From: Myxococcales bacterium
GTDB lineage: Bacteria > Myxococcota > Myxococcia > Myxococcales > Myxococcaceae
Assembly: GCA_003153055.1 (NCBI GenBank)
Contig: PMBV01000034.1
Span: forward strand, 23,583-87,582
DNA length: 64,000 nt
Direction: 5' to 3'
The position numbers and the translations under genes are program-made. Positions 9,353 through 19,300 of this stretch are shown here, in pieces (within the stretch, counting starts at the first letter, position 1; every line of letters begins with the position of its first letter). The notes beneath the pieces are model-generated. The model searched no databases. It was not told where the DNA came from and saw nothing but the letters and a program-made list of their open reading frames with translations.

Positions 9353-9664
9353 CTACGGAGGGCTGCCGGACTCCTCGGCCTTCTCCTCGTCGACGGTGGG
9401 CTGCTTCGACGGCTTGCGGTCCTCCTCAAACTCGAACCGCCAGGTCAGCTTCTCGCCTGCTTTGATGACAATCTCATCGGAGTGGCTGTCACCCGAATGG
9501 GTGAGCTTGACCTCGTGAGAACCAGCCTTCAGCTTGAGCGTTCGCGGCTTCGAGGCGTCGCCGACCTTCTTGCCGTCGACGAAGATGATGGTGTCGGCAG
9601 GCTTGACCTCCAGCGTCAACTGCGAAGGTGCGGCGGCGAGGAGCACACTGACGAGCACGAGCAT
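9353..9664 (-). CDS. Small exported PEGA-domain protein
   Basis: 103 aa. A short signal sequence (MLVLVSVLLAAAPS) leads into one PEGA-like domain (TLEVKPADTIIFVDGKKVGD, then LKAGSHEVKLTHSG), followed by an acidic Glu-rich tail. PEGA domains are surface or periplasmic beta modules. It lies 9 bases downstream of the stop of a truncated minus-strand gene (9674-9870), so it was probably the last gene of an operon whose upstream part has been lost. Confidence 0.8.
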   Translation of the reverse strand: MLVLVSVLLAAAPSQLTLEVKPADTIIFVDGKKVGDASKPRTLKLKAGSHEVKLTHSGDSHSDEIVIKAGEKLTWRFEFEEDRKPSKQPTVDEEKAEESGSPP

Positions 9665-9673
9665 GGGTGGGGT

Positions 9674-9870
9674 CTACTCCTCGACCGGACGGGACTCAAT
9701 TCGAACGCTCGCCTCACGATGAACCTCCGCGGGCATCAGACCGCCCAACGCTGCCCAGGGCCGCTCGACGCGCTGCCAGAAGAGCGCCTGGTGCTCGGGT
9801 CGGAGCAAGACCCGCGGCACTTTCACCTGTGCCGGAGAGGCGCCTTCCTCGACGAGCCGGAGCGGCGTTC
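9674..9870 (-). pseudogene. 3' remnant of a minus-strand gene, cut at about 9870
   Basis: The minus-strand frame reads as a genuine protein end of about 65 residues (VKVPRVLLRPEHQALFWQRV then LGGLMPAEVHREASVRIESR) with GC-rich coding like its neighbours. It loses sense at about 9870, exactly where the plus-strand sequence becomes AT-richer and encodes a different protein end. The 5' part appears deleted or replaced. The family is not recognised. It is 9 bases from the PEGA gene and probably formed an operon with it. Confidence 0.5.
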
Positions 9871-9872
9871 CT

Positions 9873-10320
9873 TGAGTACGAAACAATCATCCAACACCTC
9901 AGCGAGTACGAGAACCGGTTGCTCGCCGAAATCGCCCAAGCGCGCAAGTCGGGGCGAGGCAAGAACTACCTGCAGAACCCTGAAGACAAGCTGAGGTGGC
10001 TAGAGACTGCAAGGGAGTATGCGGTTCGGTTCAGGGAAGGACAGGGGGTCGGCGGGGCTGTCGGCATCGAGACCGGACCGGGCGCAATCGTCACAGCTGC
10101 GATTGGAGGGCTCGTCGGCGGGATCGTGGGATTCTTTTTGGGCGAAGAGACCGTGGACGAACTCTACCGCGGAGTCGAGAAGGTACCGGAACTGTTCCGC
10201 GACACGCCGCGGCTGCTCGAGACAACTACTCTGATGTTCGGCTCCGACGAAGCCAGGAGGGCCTACGGAGACCTGAAGGAGCTCGAAACAGGCGAGCGGC
10301 CGGTTTGGGATCTATTCTAA
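9873..10320 (+). pseudogene. 5'-truncated gene, C-terminal part with Gly-rich TM helix
   Basis: From about 9873 the frame encodes EYETIIQHLSEYENRLLAEI, a charged helical region, then a glycine-zipper hydrophobic segment (AIVTAAIGGLVGGIVGFFLG) and a C-terminal helix ending PVWDLF. The in-frame sequence upstream is Arg/Pro-rich nonsense that overlaps the minus-strand remnant, so there is no credible start. It looks like the tail of a longer protein, perhaps a polymorphic toxin or effector with a membrane-active segment. Base composition is lower in GC than the flanks. The intact gene 17 bases downstream may be its former partner. Confidence 0.5.
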
Positions 10321-10337
10321 ATAGACCAGGAGCAACC

Positions 10338-11000
10338 ATGAAACCGAATGACAGCAAAGAATTCGCGGCCGGTGCTGTCGCTCGTAGCATATTGGCGGAA
10401 CCCCATGGCGCAATGAACCCCGAAAGCGTCTGGTCCCGTGCGGGAGCAGAATCTGTGTTGTCAGGACGCCTGACCGATCCCCCGATCACCACACTGAAAG
10501 AGCTTACTTTCCCGGACCGCGCATGGGACAATCAACCCTGGCCCTCTGAGCATGTATTGGAAAGAGGCCAGTGCCTTTCAGATTGTCATCTTCTGGCCAT
10601 TGCCGTTCACGACTGCGCCTGGCTGCAACAGATGCACCAGGTTTGGGAAGACGCGCCAGTCGCCTTTGAGTGGCGGTTGCTTTCGCAACTTCAAATCGGA
10701 CTCGGTCTACGGCCTCAGGGCCTCCAACCTCGCGTTTGGACTCAGGACGACAGCGACTTTCTCATTGAGGCGGATGCTTTAGAGCGAGACACCCCCGCTG
10801 GCAGAGCCTGGGTCGCACTCGCGGCTGGGGATGCCCGTGCGGCTCAGATCGCGGTGGGTGAGTATCGAGCCGAGTTGGAGAGGTGGCAAAATGGGTGGAA
10901 CGACGCAGTTGGCGAGGGTGTCCGACGTATCTTGGGTTACCCAGGAAGGGTGCTCCGCGTGGAGCTGCGGGCGCTTCAGGCGCTGCTTTCCGGCGTGTAG
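10338..11000 (+). CDS. Orphan protein, possibly an immunity-type partner
   Basis: 220 aa, start ATG 10338 preceded by AGGAGCAACC. It is soluble, mixed alpha/beta in appearance, rich in Trp (about ten, e.g. VWEDAPVAFEWRLL), with no signal peptide or TM. I do not recognise the family. It follows the truncated TM-containing gene by 17 bases and shares its AT-richer composition. A small soluble Trp-rich protein directly after a truncated C-terminal fragment is the usual arrangement for toxin tail and immunity protein; that reading is inference only. Confidence 0.65.
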   Translation: MKPNDSKEFAAGAVARSILAEPHGAMNPESVWSRAGAESVLSGRLTDPPITTLKELTFPDRAWDNQPWPSEHVLERGQCLSDCHLLAIAVHDCAWLQQMHQVWEDAPVAFEWRLLSQLQIGLGLRPQGLQPRVWTQDDSDFLIEADALERDTPAGRAWVALAAGDARAAQIAVGEYRAELERWQNGWNDAVGEGVRRILGYPGRVLRVELRALQALLSGV

Positions 11001-11031
11001 CGGCCCACCTGCGTCCGATGGTGATGATCAC

Positions 11032-12429
11032 TCAAAGCGGCTCGGGGCTCCCGAAGTAGGCCTTGGAGAGTGACTGAAACTGCCCATTGTCGGTCGTGAG
11101 GCCGGTGCAGCTCTTCTCGCCCCTCCCGAACACGACGCCGAGACCACCCGCTGCCACCAGCTCAGCCGGGTGGGTCAAGAAGTAGTGCTCTCGGTTGTCT
11201 CGATAGTGATTGGTGGTCCCTCCCGGCGTCGTGCTGGGAGCTCCCATCGGCGTCTGCCACCAGACCAGCGGCTTCTTGAGCCCGACGTAATACGCCTTCG
11301 CCTCGGCGAGATGCTCCCGGAAGTTGGGGCTCGTCGTGTTGCTCTCGTCCCAGTACCAACCGCTGCCCTTTCGGTTGCAGTTGGCGTTGGTGCCACTCTC
11401 GAAGCAGCCGGAATCCCTGTCGAGCGTCTGGATGACGGTGAAGTCGCCGTCGGCCACCCCGACCTTGCTCATGAAGGTCACCACCGCCGCCTGCGACTCG
11501 CCTCCCCAAGGTGAGGGCGAGAAGCCGACCAGCGCCTTGGGTGCCCTCTTTCGCGCCAGGCGCACCAGGCACCTTCCGAACCCGGTCACGTCGTTCGGGA
11601 GATCGCTGCAATCGGCGCAGATCTGCACCTGAACGGGGAGCTTGGTCGGGTCAGACTGGGCGAGCTGTGCGTAGCCCCAGAAGTCGGGCTCAAATTGTAC
11701 CAAGGTTGGCTTGTCGTACGTGCGCAGTTGCTCGAAGAGAATCGTCGCGTCGTGCCAATACTCGGTCATGAAGTCGACTGTGTTGACTCCGCTGATGTCA
11801 CCGTCGCTGAGACTCGCCATCATATACAACGTGTACATCGGCACCGCTCCGACCGAGGCGGCAGCTCGAGCCACCACGTTGACGTACGCTCCCGCTGGCG
11901 TGTTGTAATTGACCCACCCGTCGGTGCTCCCAAGGCCCGGGAGGTACCGTTCGTAGATGTCGACTTTGAGCCCCTGCGTGAGGAGATCCTTCGCCTCCGC
12001 TCCGCCGCCCGTGCCCACCAGCAGCCGGGCAGGAAGGCCGAGCTTGGCCGCCAGCTCGGCCGGAGAGGCATCGCCTACCTTGGTGCAGGTCGCCCCATCG
12101 CCGGAATAGCCCGACACGCAGCTGCAGCGATGGCCGCCCACCAGGTCGGTGCAGGTGGCGTTGGAGTCGCACTGAGCCGTGCCATTCTCGCACTCCTGGC
12201 TGACCGTCCCTCCGCCTCCGCCAGTCGCGCCGCCACCACCCGAGCCTCCACCTGCCGAGCCGCCGGCACCCGAGGCTCCACCGCCCGTTGAGCCGCCACC
12301 GGCCACGCGACCACCAGCCACGCCACCACCATCGAGAGCGCTCGCATCCACAGCGCCGGTGAGTCCGACGCACCCCGTGGCGACCACCGCCGTGCTCGCG
12401 GCCAGGAGCCCAAGCACTACCCTTCGCAT
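11032..12429 (-). CDS. Lipoprotein with Gly-rich linker, EGF-like module and large C-terminal domain
   Basis: 465 aa from ATG 12429 (a GTG 24 bases upstream is possible). The lipobox is VVATGC with Cys20. Residues about 33-75 form a Gly/Ser/Ala linker. Residues about 78-115 hold six cysteines in EGF-like order (CENGTAQCDSNATC ... CSCVSGYSGDGATC). The remaining 340 residues are a globular domain with aromatic motifs (FEPDFWGYAQL, VGFSPSPWGG, LVWWQTPMG). These resemble the barrel-lining strands of glycoside hydrolases, with candidate acid residues, but no family is named with confidence. It is presumably exposed on the outer membrane surface. Confidence 0.85.
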   Translation of the reverse strand: MRRVVLGLLAASTAVVATGCVGLTGAVDASALDGGGVAGGRVAGGGSTGGGASGAGGSAGGGSGGGGATGGGGGTVSQECENGTAQCDSNATCTDLVGGHRCSCVSGYSGDGATCTKVGDASPAELAAKLGLPARLLVGTGGGAEAKDLLTQGLKVDIYERYLPGLGSTDGWVNYNTPAGAYVNVVARAAASVGAVPMYTLYMMASLSDGDISGVNTVDFMTEYWHDATILFEQLRTYDKPTLVQFEPDFWGYAQLAQSDPTKLPVQVQICADCSDLPNDVTGFGRCLVRLARKRAPKALVGFSPSPWGGESQAAVVTFMSKVGVADGDFTVIQTLDRDSGCFESGTNANCNRKGSGWYWDESNTTSPNFREHLAEAKAYYVGLKKPLVWWQTPMGAPSTTPGGTTNHYRDNREHYFLTHPAELVAAGGLGVVFGRGEKSCTGLTTDNGQFQSLSKAYFGSPEPL

Positions 12430-12548
12430 CAGGGGTCTTTTCTCAAGGCGCACGGCGCAACTGTGCCACAGACAAACGCCCCATCAAGGTGGGACGATGT
12501 GTCAGCAGTACACCTCGTGCCACCGGTAAGTGGAGTGCGCCTCGCGCC

Positions 12549-14174
12549 CTACTGCGGCCCGATGACGACCGAGCTGGCCTTGAGCTGCGGCGCGTGGGCC
12601 TGGAACGTGAGGTCGGGGTGCTTCTGCTCCGCGTGGGCCAGCGCCCAGTCGTCGCGGAACAGCACCAGCGGCAGCCCGTCGCGATCCTGCACCGTCTGGC
12701 GATTGCCCTCCCAGTCGAAGGTGCGGGGGTCGAACTTCTCGGCCACGACCCAGCGCGCGTGGCTGTAGGGCAGTTTGTCCACCAAGATGTTGGCCCCGTA
12801 CTCGTGCTCCATTCGGTACTGGAGCACCTCGAACTGCAGCTGGCCCACCACGCCCACGATGGGGTCCTTCATACCCATCTGCAGCTGCTGGAAGATCTGA
12901 ATCGTCCCCTCCTCGGCGAGCTGCTCGAGGCCCTTCTCCATCTGCTTGCGCTTGAGCGGATCCTTCGTGCGCACCACGGCGAAGAACTCCGGTGAGAACC
13001 GGGGCACGCACTCGAAGTCGAACGCGCCCGACGCCACCAGCGTGTCGCCGATGCGGAACAAGCCGGGGTCGAAGAGGCCGATGACGTCACCGGGCCAGGC
13101 GTCTTCGATGGCGGTGCGCTCGGAGGCCATGAACTGGGTGGGCTTGGCCAGCCGCACGTCTTTCTCGAGGCGCACGTGCCTCGCCGTCATGCCCTTGAGG
13201 TACCGGCCCGACACCACCCGCAGGAACGCGATGCGGTCTCGGTGCAAAGGGTCCATGTTCGCCTGAATCTTGAAGACGAAGCCGGTGAAGGTCTCCTTGT
13301 CCGGCTCGATGAAGCCGGCGCTCGACGGCCGGCCTGACGGCGGAGGCGCCATCTCGAGAAAGGCGTCGAGAAAGGGCCGCACCCCGAAGTTCGTCATCGC
13401 CGAGCCGAAGAACATCGGCGACAGCTCGCCCGCCCGCACCCGCTCGATGGAGAACTCGTCACCGCCGATGTCGAGCAGCTCGATGTCGTCTCTGAGGGTC
13501 CCAAGCTCGTTCTCGCTCAACACCTGGGTGATCTCCGGGGAGTCGAGGGGCACCACCCGCTCCTCGACCTCGCTCTCGCCGTGCCGGCCCACCGATTGAA
13601 AGACGTGCACCTCCTTGGTGCGGCGATCGTACACCCCGCGAAACTCGGGGCCCGAGCCGATGGGCCAGTTCATCGGGAAGGCGCGAATGCCGAGCACCTT
13701 CTCGAGCTGGTCCATCAGATCCAGCGGGCTCAAGCCGTAGCGGTCGAGCTTGTTGGCGAAGGTGAAGATGGGAATGCCCCTGAGCCGGCACACCTTGAAC
13801 AGCTTGATGGTCTGAGGCTCGACACCCTTGGCTGCGTCCATCAACATCACCGCCGAGTCGGCCGCCGACAGCGTGCGGTAGGTGTCCTCCGAGAAGTCCT
13901 GGTGGCCCGGGGTGTCGAGCAGGTTCACCGCGTGCTCCCGATAGGTGAATTGCAGCACCGATGACGTCACCGAGATGCCGCGCTCCTTCTCGATGGCCAT
14001 CCAGTCGCTGGTGGCGTAGCGCTTGGCCCGCCGCGCCTTGACGCTGCCGGCCAGGTGAATCGCGCCGCCGTACAGCAAGAGCTTCTCGGTCAAGGTCGTC
14101 TTGCCCGCGTCGGGGTGAGAGATGATGGCGAAGGTCCGCCGCCGCGCGATTTCCCGTTCGAGCTCCACTGACAT
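12549..14174 (-). CDS. prfC: Peptide chain release factor 3
   Basis: 541 aa, close to the usual RF3 length of about 530. It is a GTPase that recycles RF1/RF2 from the ribosome after termination. The G1 loop is SHPDAGKTTLTEK (residues 19-31), switch II is DTPGHQDFSEDTYR and G4 is NKLDR. The RF3-specific blocks KLDRYGLSPLDLMDQLE and VVGQLQFEVLQYRMEHEY are present. The start MSVELEREIARRR at 14174 matches the family; the open frame upstream is not homologous. It is transcribed divergently from the TPR lipoprotein gene across a 173-base gap. Confidence 0.98.
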   Translation of the reverse strand: MSVELEREIARRRTFAIISHPDAGKTTLTEKLLLYGGAIHLAGSVKARRAKRYATSDWMAIEKERGISVTSSVLQFTYREHAVNLLDTPGHQDFSEDTYRTLSAADSAVMLMDAAKGVEPQTIKLFKVCRLRGIPIFTFANKLDRYGLSPLDLMDQLEKVLGIRAFPMNWPIGSGPEFRGVYDRRTKEVHVFQSVGRHGESEVEERVVPLDSPEITQVLSENELGTLRDDIELLDIGGDEFSIERVRAGELSPMFFGSAMTNFGVRPFLDAFLEMAPPPSGRPSSAGFIEPDKETFTGFVFKIQANMDPLHRDRIAFLRVVSGRYLKGMTARHVRLEKDVRLAKPTQFMASERTAIEDAWPGDVIGLFDPGLFRIGDTLVASGAFDFECVPRFSPEFFAVVRTKDPLKRKQMEKGLEQLAEEGTIQIFQQLQMGMKDPIVGVVGQLQFEVLQYRMEHEYGANILVDKLPYSHARWVVAEKFDPRTFDWEGNRQTVQDRDGLPLVLFRDDWALAHAEQKHPDLTFQAHAPQLKASSVVIGPQ

Positions 14175-14347
14175 GGGGTGGCCCTTAACAAAGGCCGCCG
14201 CCACCACCAGCTCGAAAGCGACAGCCCGTGGCCCCAGGCCCGCGCCCCGAAGAGAAACCGCCCGCCCGGCGCCTAGTTGGCCCTTGGCACGCGGCTCGCT
14301 CTGGAGGTCCGTCGGGAAGCACACTCTCTCCCCGAAAGGCCGAACCC

Positions 14348-15274
14348 ATGAAGAAGAAGATCCTCGCTGCCTGCGTCGCCGCCCTGAGCCTCGCCGCCTG
14401 CGATGAGCAGCGGCCCACGCCCGTCGTGGCCCCCATCGCCGTCGCCCCCGTGGCGCTCAGGCTCGAGCCGATTCCCCTCGCCGTCGCCGTCATCGACGCG
14501 GGCGCCGTCGACCCGCTGAGCCTCGCCCACGACTCGCCGAGCGTCGATCACCTCGCGCGCTCACGAGAATTGGCCGAGGAAGGCGACGTCAAGGGCGCGC
14601 TGGTCGAGGCTCGGCGTGCCCTGTACTCGACCCCGGGCGACGAAGAGACGCTGCGGCAGCTGGCCCGGCTCGCCCGCCGAGCCAAGGAGCACCAACTGGC
14701 CGACGAGGCCTGGGGCCGCCTGGCGCAGCTCGGCGACGGCGACGCCACGCCCCTCATTCAGCAGGCCCGCTGCCGCCTCGCCCTCAAGGACTACCGCGGA
14801 GTGGTGCAGGCCGGCCGAGGCGCCAGCGAGCGCGACGAGGGCAACCCCGAGGCATACCAGGTGACGGGCCTCGGCCACCTCGGGCTCAGAGAGCTTCCCC
14901 AGGCAATCTCGAGCTTCGAGAAGGTGGTGGAGCTCGAGCCCAACCACGGCTGGGCCCTCAACGACCTCGGCTTCGCGTACCTCCGAGCCAACGAAAATGT
15001 TCGCGCCGTCGAGGCCCTGGAGCGCGCCGCCGCCCTCCTCCCCCAGGCCGCCATGGTGCACAACAACCTCGGGGTTGCGCTCGATCGAGTGGGCGCCACC
15101 GAGGCCGCCAAGCGGGCCTTTCATCAGGCGATGGACCTCTCGCCCAAGTACGTCAAGCCGCGGGTCAACGCCGCCCGCATGGCCAAAGCCGAGAAAAGCC
15201 CAGTCTCCCCGCTGGATTCGCCGGAGAGCCTGAGCGATGTGCCCGCCGATGCGCACCCGCTCCCACCGCAGTGA
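14348..15274 (+). CDS. TPR-repeat lipoprotein
   Basis: 308 aa from ATG 14348. The lipobox is LSLAAC with Cys18. After an Ala/Pro/Val-rich spacer, residues about 65-290 are tandem TPR units. The clearest are LVEARRALYSTPGDEETLRQ, AISSFEKVVELEPNHGWALN, DLGFAYLRANENVRAVEALE and NNLGVALDRVGATEAAKRAF. It is presumably a periplasm-facing scaffold protein. There is no enzyme motif and no obvious operon partner; the ferredoxin gene 190 bases downstream has its own ribosome binding site. Confidence 0.9.
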   Translation: MKKKILAACVAALSLAACDEQRPTPVVAPIAVAPVALRLEPIPLAVAVIDAGAVDPLSLAHDSPSVDHLARSRELAEEGDVKGALVEARRALYSTPGDEETLRQLARLARRAKEHQLADEAWGRLAQLGDGDATPLIQQARCRLALKDYRGVVQAGRGASERDEGNPEAYQVTGLGHLGLRELPQAISSFEKVVELEPNHGWALNDLGFAYLRANENVRAVEALERAAALLPQAAMVHNNLGVALDRVGATEAAKRAFHQAMDLSPKYVKPRVNAARMAKAEKSPVSPLDSPESLSDVPADAHPLPPQ

Positions 15275-15409
15275 GGGGTGAGGGGTGAGACGTCTCACGA
15301 GCGCGACGCGTCGTGAGGGCCCCCTGCTTCTAGGCGCGGGGGCTGTTCCTACTCGCCTCGGGCCGATGTCGAAGAAGTGTCTCTTGTGCGCCCCTCTCGC
15401 CGTGATTAA

Positions 15410-15649
<240 letters not shown>

Positions 15650-15712
15650 CGCGACCGTCGGTCAAGGGCGACGCGGTGCTGCTCGCAGCGCGCGCCCTCG
15701 CCGCCGGGCTGG

Positions 15713-18700
15713 TCATGGTGCGACCCCGTGCACCTTCTCTGACAGGAAGCGCTTGACCAGCACCCCGAGCTCGGGGTCCCTCTTCGAGCTCACCTTGGCA
15801 TACGCCGCGCGGGACACCTCGGAGAGCCCGAGCACCTGCCCCAGGCGCCCGCGCAAGAGCCACTGGCCGTCATCGGGCTTGCCTCCCAGGCGCGCCAGCC
15901 GCTTCTCGCCAAACTCGGCGGCGTCGAGCACCCGCCCCCGCTCGAGGAGCACCATCGCCGCGGTGTGCAGCGCCGCCTCGCTGGCCTCACCCGCCTCCGC
16001 CAGCCTCAGGGCATCACGCTCGAGCTCGTCGTCGATGGGCCCCGCGAGGAGACGCGCCCACACGAGGTTGTTGCGCACGTCGACGCCCTGCACGTGGTCG
16101 CGCTGGAGCGCCTCGAGCGTCTTGGCCGCCTCGCGGTATCGGCCCTGGTGGAGCTCGGCCAAGGACTTCAGCTCTCGCCACTGGGGGTTCTGGGGGTCCT
16201 TCTTCAAGGCGGCCTCGAGGCGCTGGCTGGCCTCCTCGTAGCGGCCGCTCTTGTACTGGAGCGTGGCGAGGTACTGCCACATCCACGGCTCGTTCTCCGT
16301 GCGGGCGAGGGGCTCCAGGGCCCGGGCGGCCCACTCGAACTTGCCCTGTCGATCGAGGGTGCGCACCAAGGTGGCGTCAGCGCCCCGGCGCAGCGAGCCC
16401 GACAACCCGGAGCGCCCCGTGTCGAGGGCCGCCAGCACGGCGGGCGGAGCGCTCTCGGCCATGTCGGAGTAGACGACGCGAGCCACGGCGGCGGCGAAGC
16501 GAACCTTCGCGCCATCGCTCCGCTCGGTCTGGCTCCAGAAGTCGGTCAACAGCTTGGCCGCTCCGTTGTCGATGTGCCGCGCGGCCAGCTCGTCGACGTA
16601 CCAGCCGATCCACGCCGCCGACGAGGCCGCGTCGCCCCGCTCGGCCGCGGCCCAGGCGCGATCAGCCATGTGCACCGCCTTGCCCAGAGACTCGAGCTTG
16701 AGCGCCCCGCCCTCCTTCACCCAGTACGACACCGAAGCCATGGCGGTCTGCTCGGGCAGCTCACAGGCCACCCGGGTGGCCGCGCCCTTGACGTCGACGC
16801 TGCAGGCACCCCGGGCGTAGAGCTGGTCGAAGGCGAAGGCGCGCTCGAGCCCAGGCAGGCGCACGAAGCCGAACTCCGCCGGGTTGCTGTCGAGCTCCGT
16901 TCGGCCCGAGCTCGAGGCCAGCGCGGCTAAGCGATGGGCCGCGTCGGAGGGCGACGAGGCGTTGGAGATCTGCGCGTACACGGTGCGCGCGGCGGCCTCG
17001 GCGGTGGACACGTCGACGCGATCCGGCGCCCGCGCCAGGCCCTGGTGCAGCTCTCTCATCGCGGAGATCTCCCGCGTCAGCACGGGGTCGTCGGGGATCT
17101 GGCTCAAGTACGAGGAGGCCTCGTCGTACTGCCTCAGGTAGGCGAAGGCGCCGTAGCCGAGGGCGAGGGCCGTCAGCCGCTCCTTGGGCTCGGCGATGCG
17201 CCCGGCGCGGCGCAAGAATCCCTCAGTGCCCTGGCTGAGCAGCTCGAGCACTGTCTTGAGCGGCCCCTCGACCTCCTTGAGCGACGGCTCGGCGTCGAGC
17301 AGCGCGCGGGCGTCGTTCACCCGCCCTGCCTGGAGGTAAATCTCCAGCAACATCTCGATGGCAGTGCGGGGCGCCTCGTGGCGGCCGACCATCGCCTCGA
17401 GCAACCCGGCCGCCTCCTGGACGTCGCCGGTCCACGTGGACTCGGGCTCGCCGTTGGCGTTGCGGCGAAGCGTGTCGGCCAGGGCCACCGTCGCCCAGCT
17501 GTGCTCCGGGTCGATCTGCTGGGCCCGGCGCAGGCACTCCACGGCCCGGTCGCGCTGGAACGGCGCCCGGTAGGCCACCCCGTAGGCGTCGCGTCGGGCG
17601 ACGTCGCCGCACACCATGGCCACCAGGGCGTCGGAGGGCGCGTCTTTCGAGGCCCGCTCGGTCTCCCGCTGGGCCAGCTCGCCCAGGCCGAGTTGCACCA
17701 GGATGCGCGCATACCGGGCTCGGGTGCTCCCATCGGCGGGCTTCTCGGCCAGCCACTTCTTCAAGAGCCCCATGGCCTCGGCCGGCTTCCGCTCTCGGAG
17801 CAGCTCCAGCGGGGCGAAGAAGGCCGTCACCGTCGGCATCGGCTCCTCGAAGCGCTTCCACAGGGCCACCCGAAACGCCTTCACGTCGTCGACCGACCAG
17901 TCCACTCGCTTCACCTCGAAGCGGAACCGCGCCTCCACGGTGCCTTCGTCGACGCGGGTGAAGGACTCGGTCCAGGTGGAGGGGCCCATCTCGAGCGCGC
18001 GGTCGGGCGGCAGCGGCGCGAGCGCGAAGCGCGGTGGGAGCACCAGGCGGTAGACCCGCTCGATGATGGGCCGGTTGTCGAGCGAGACCGCGCGCTGCTC
18101 GAGCTCCTCCTCGGTGTGACCGGTGCGATCGAGGGTGCGCTGCCGTTGGTCCTTCTTCTGCGCGTCGGTGCGAGGGTCGCCGCCGGGTCCTGGGCCGGGG
18201 AGCCAGGAAGGGAGCGCGTCGTCGACGATGCGCGAGGGCAGCCGCACTTCCATCTTCTGATCGCCCGTGTCGAGGGCGCCGACCTCGTGGCGTTGCACCG
18301 TCACGGTGACCGGCCCGTCGCCAGGCCGACAGCCCGTCACCGCCGCCGAGAAGGGCGTGTCGCCCATCACCTTCTTCACCGTGGGCTCGGCCAGCTCGTG
18401 GGCCACCCCGTCGTCGCACCCCGCCACGGCGCCGCGCACCGAGCCCTCGGCGGCCTGGGAGAATTCGAGGGTGGCCGACCCGCTCCCGCTCCCGAAGGAG
18501 GCGGCGGTCAGCTCGAAGCGCTGGGTGACGACGAAGCGGGACTCGGCCCGCGAGGGCGTGGGCGAGAGGCCGGTCGTGCCCTCCGAGATGATGAGGGCCC
18601 GCTGGTCTCGCTCCGCCGGGGGGACACTCCCCACCGGGAAGCCAGGCGCGGTGGCGTCGAGCCACGCTTCGGTCAGCGTGGGCGAGGTGGCGGGAACGTG

Positions 18701-19240
18701 GACGATCATGTGGTTGAAGGCACCCAGCCCAGGCGCGCCATCTCGGGCCGGGGGACCCTCGGCCATCACCAGGGCCACGTCGGCCGGCACGCCGGAGTGC
18801 CTCAACGCCAACGCCGCCAGCACGGCCATGTCCTTGCAGTCACCGAAGCCTCGGGAGAGGACGACGGAGGGCGGCGTGGGCGCGATGGCGCCGTCACCCA
18901 GGTGCACCGCGGTGTACCGCACCCGCTCCGACAGCCAGCGGAGGACGGCGGCGATGCGCTCGTCCCGGGTCTTGGCGCGGGCCACCACGGGCTCGAGGGC
19001 GGAGAGATCGACCCGGTCGGCGAAGGCTGGCTCGATGAGGTGCCGGTAGCGCTGGGCCACCTTGGCCCACGACTCGGCGGTCGACCAGGTGAAGCGCGGC
19101 GCCTGCTCCCTGAGCTCGGGGACCGTCAACGCGAAGGGGGAGAAGCGCAGCTCGTCGACGTCGAGGGCCACCCGCTGGGTGTCACCGTGCCGGGTGACGG
19201 GAGGCGATGGCACGCCGACGACCTCGAGCTTCAGTGGCAC
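15713..19240 (-). CDS. Transglutaminase-like/TPR protein, downstream part of a gene interrupted by TAG
   Basis: 1175 aa if started at GTG 19240, but the frame is open from 19300, directly after an in-frame TAG (19301-19303) that ends the upstream ORF. The residues between (WSFEPLRRIRLSVEAPASVP) read as native protein. A transglutaminase-like core has the triad Cys135 (GFGDCKDMA), His177 (FNHMIVHV) and Asp195 (WLDAT), numbered from GTG 19240. From about residue 480 to the end there are many TPR-like helices. Together with 19301-19927 it forms the common DUF3857 plus transglutaminase layout. If the TAG is real, this half would need reinitiation at GTG or readthrough and would lack the export signal. 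Confidence 0.85.
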   Translation of the reverse strand: MPLKLEVVGVPSPPVTRHGDTQRVALDVDELRFSPFALTVPELREQAPRFTWSTAESWAKVAQRYRHLIEPAFADRVDLSALEPVVARAKTRDERIAAVLRWLSERVRYTAVHLGDGAIAPTPPSVVLSRGFGDCKDMAVLAALALRHSGVPADVALVMAEGPPARDGAPGLGAFNHMIVHVPATSPTLTEAWLDATAPGFPVGSVPPAERDQRALIISEGTTGLSPTPSRAESRFVVTQRFELTAASFGSGSGSATLEFSQAAEGSVRGAVAGCDDGVAHELAEPTVKKVMGDTPFSAAVTGCRPGDGPVTVTVQRHEVGALDTGDQKMEVRLPSRIVDDALPSWLPGPGPGGDPRTDAQKKDQRQRTLDRTGHTEEELEQRAVSLDNRPIIERVYRLVLPPRFALAPLPPDRALEMGPSTWTESFTRVDEGTVEARFRFEVKRVDWSVDDVKAFRVALWKRFEEPMPTVTAFFAPLELLRERKPAEAMGLLKKWLAEKPADGSTRARYARILVQLGLGELAQRETERASKDAPSDALVAMVCGDVARRDAYGVAYRAPFQRDRAVECLRRAQQIDPEHSWATVALADTLRRNANGEPESTWTGDVQEAAGLLEAMVGRHEAPRTAIEMLLEIYLQAGRVNDARALLDAEPSLKEVEGPLKTVLELLSQGTEGFLRRAGRIAEPKERLTALALGYGAFAYLRQYDEASSYLSQIPDDPVLTREISAMRELHQGLARAPDRVDVSTAEAAARTVYAQISNASSPSDAAHRLAALASSSGRTELDSNPAEFGFVRLPGLERAFAFDQLYARGACSVDVKGAATRVACELPEQTAMASVSYWVKEGGALKLESLGKAVHMADRAWAAAERGDAASSAAWIGWYVDELAARHIDNGAAKLLTDFWSQTERSDGAKVRFAAAVARVVYSDMAESAPPAVLAALDTGRSGLSGSLRRGADATLVRTLDRQGKFEWAARALEPLARTENEPWMWQYLATLQYKSGRYEEASQRLEAALKKDPQNPQWRELKSLAELHQGRYREAAKTLEALQRDHVQGVDVRNNLVWARLLAGPIDDELERDALRLAEAGEASEAALHTAAMVLLERGRVLDAAEFGEKRLARLGGKPDDGQWLLRGRLGQVLGLSEVSRAAYAKVSSKRDPELGVLVKRFLSEKVHGVAP

Positions 19241-19300
19241 CGACGCCGGGGCCTCGACCGAGAGGCGAATTCGTCGAAGGGGCTCGAAGCTCCAGAGGTC

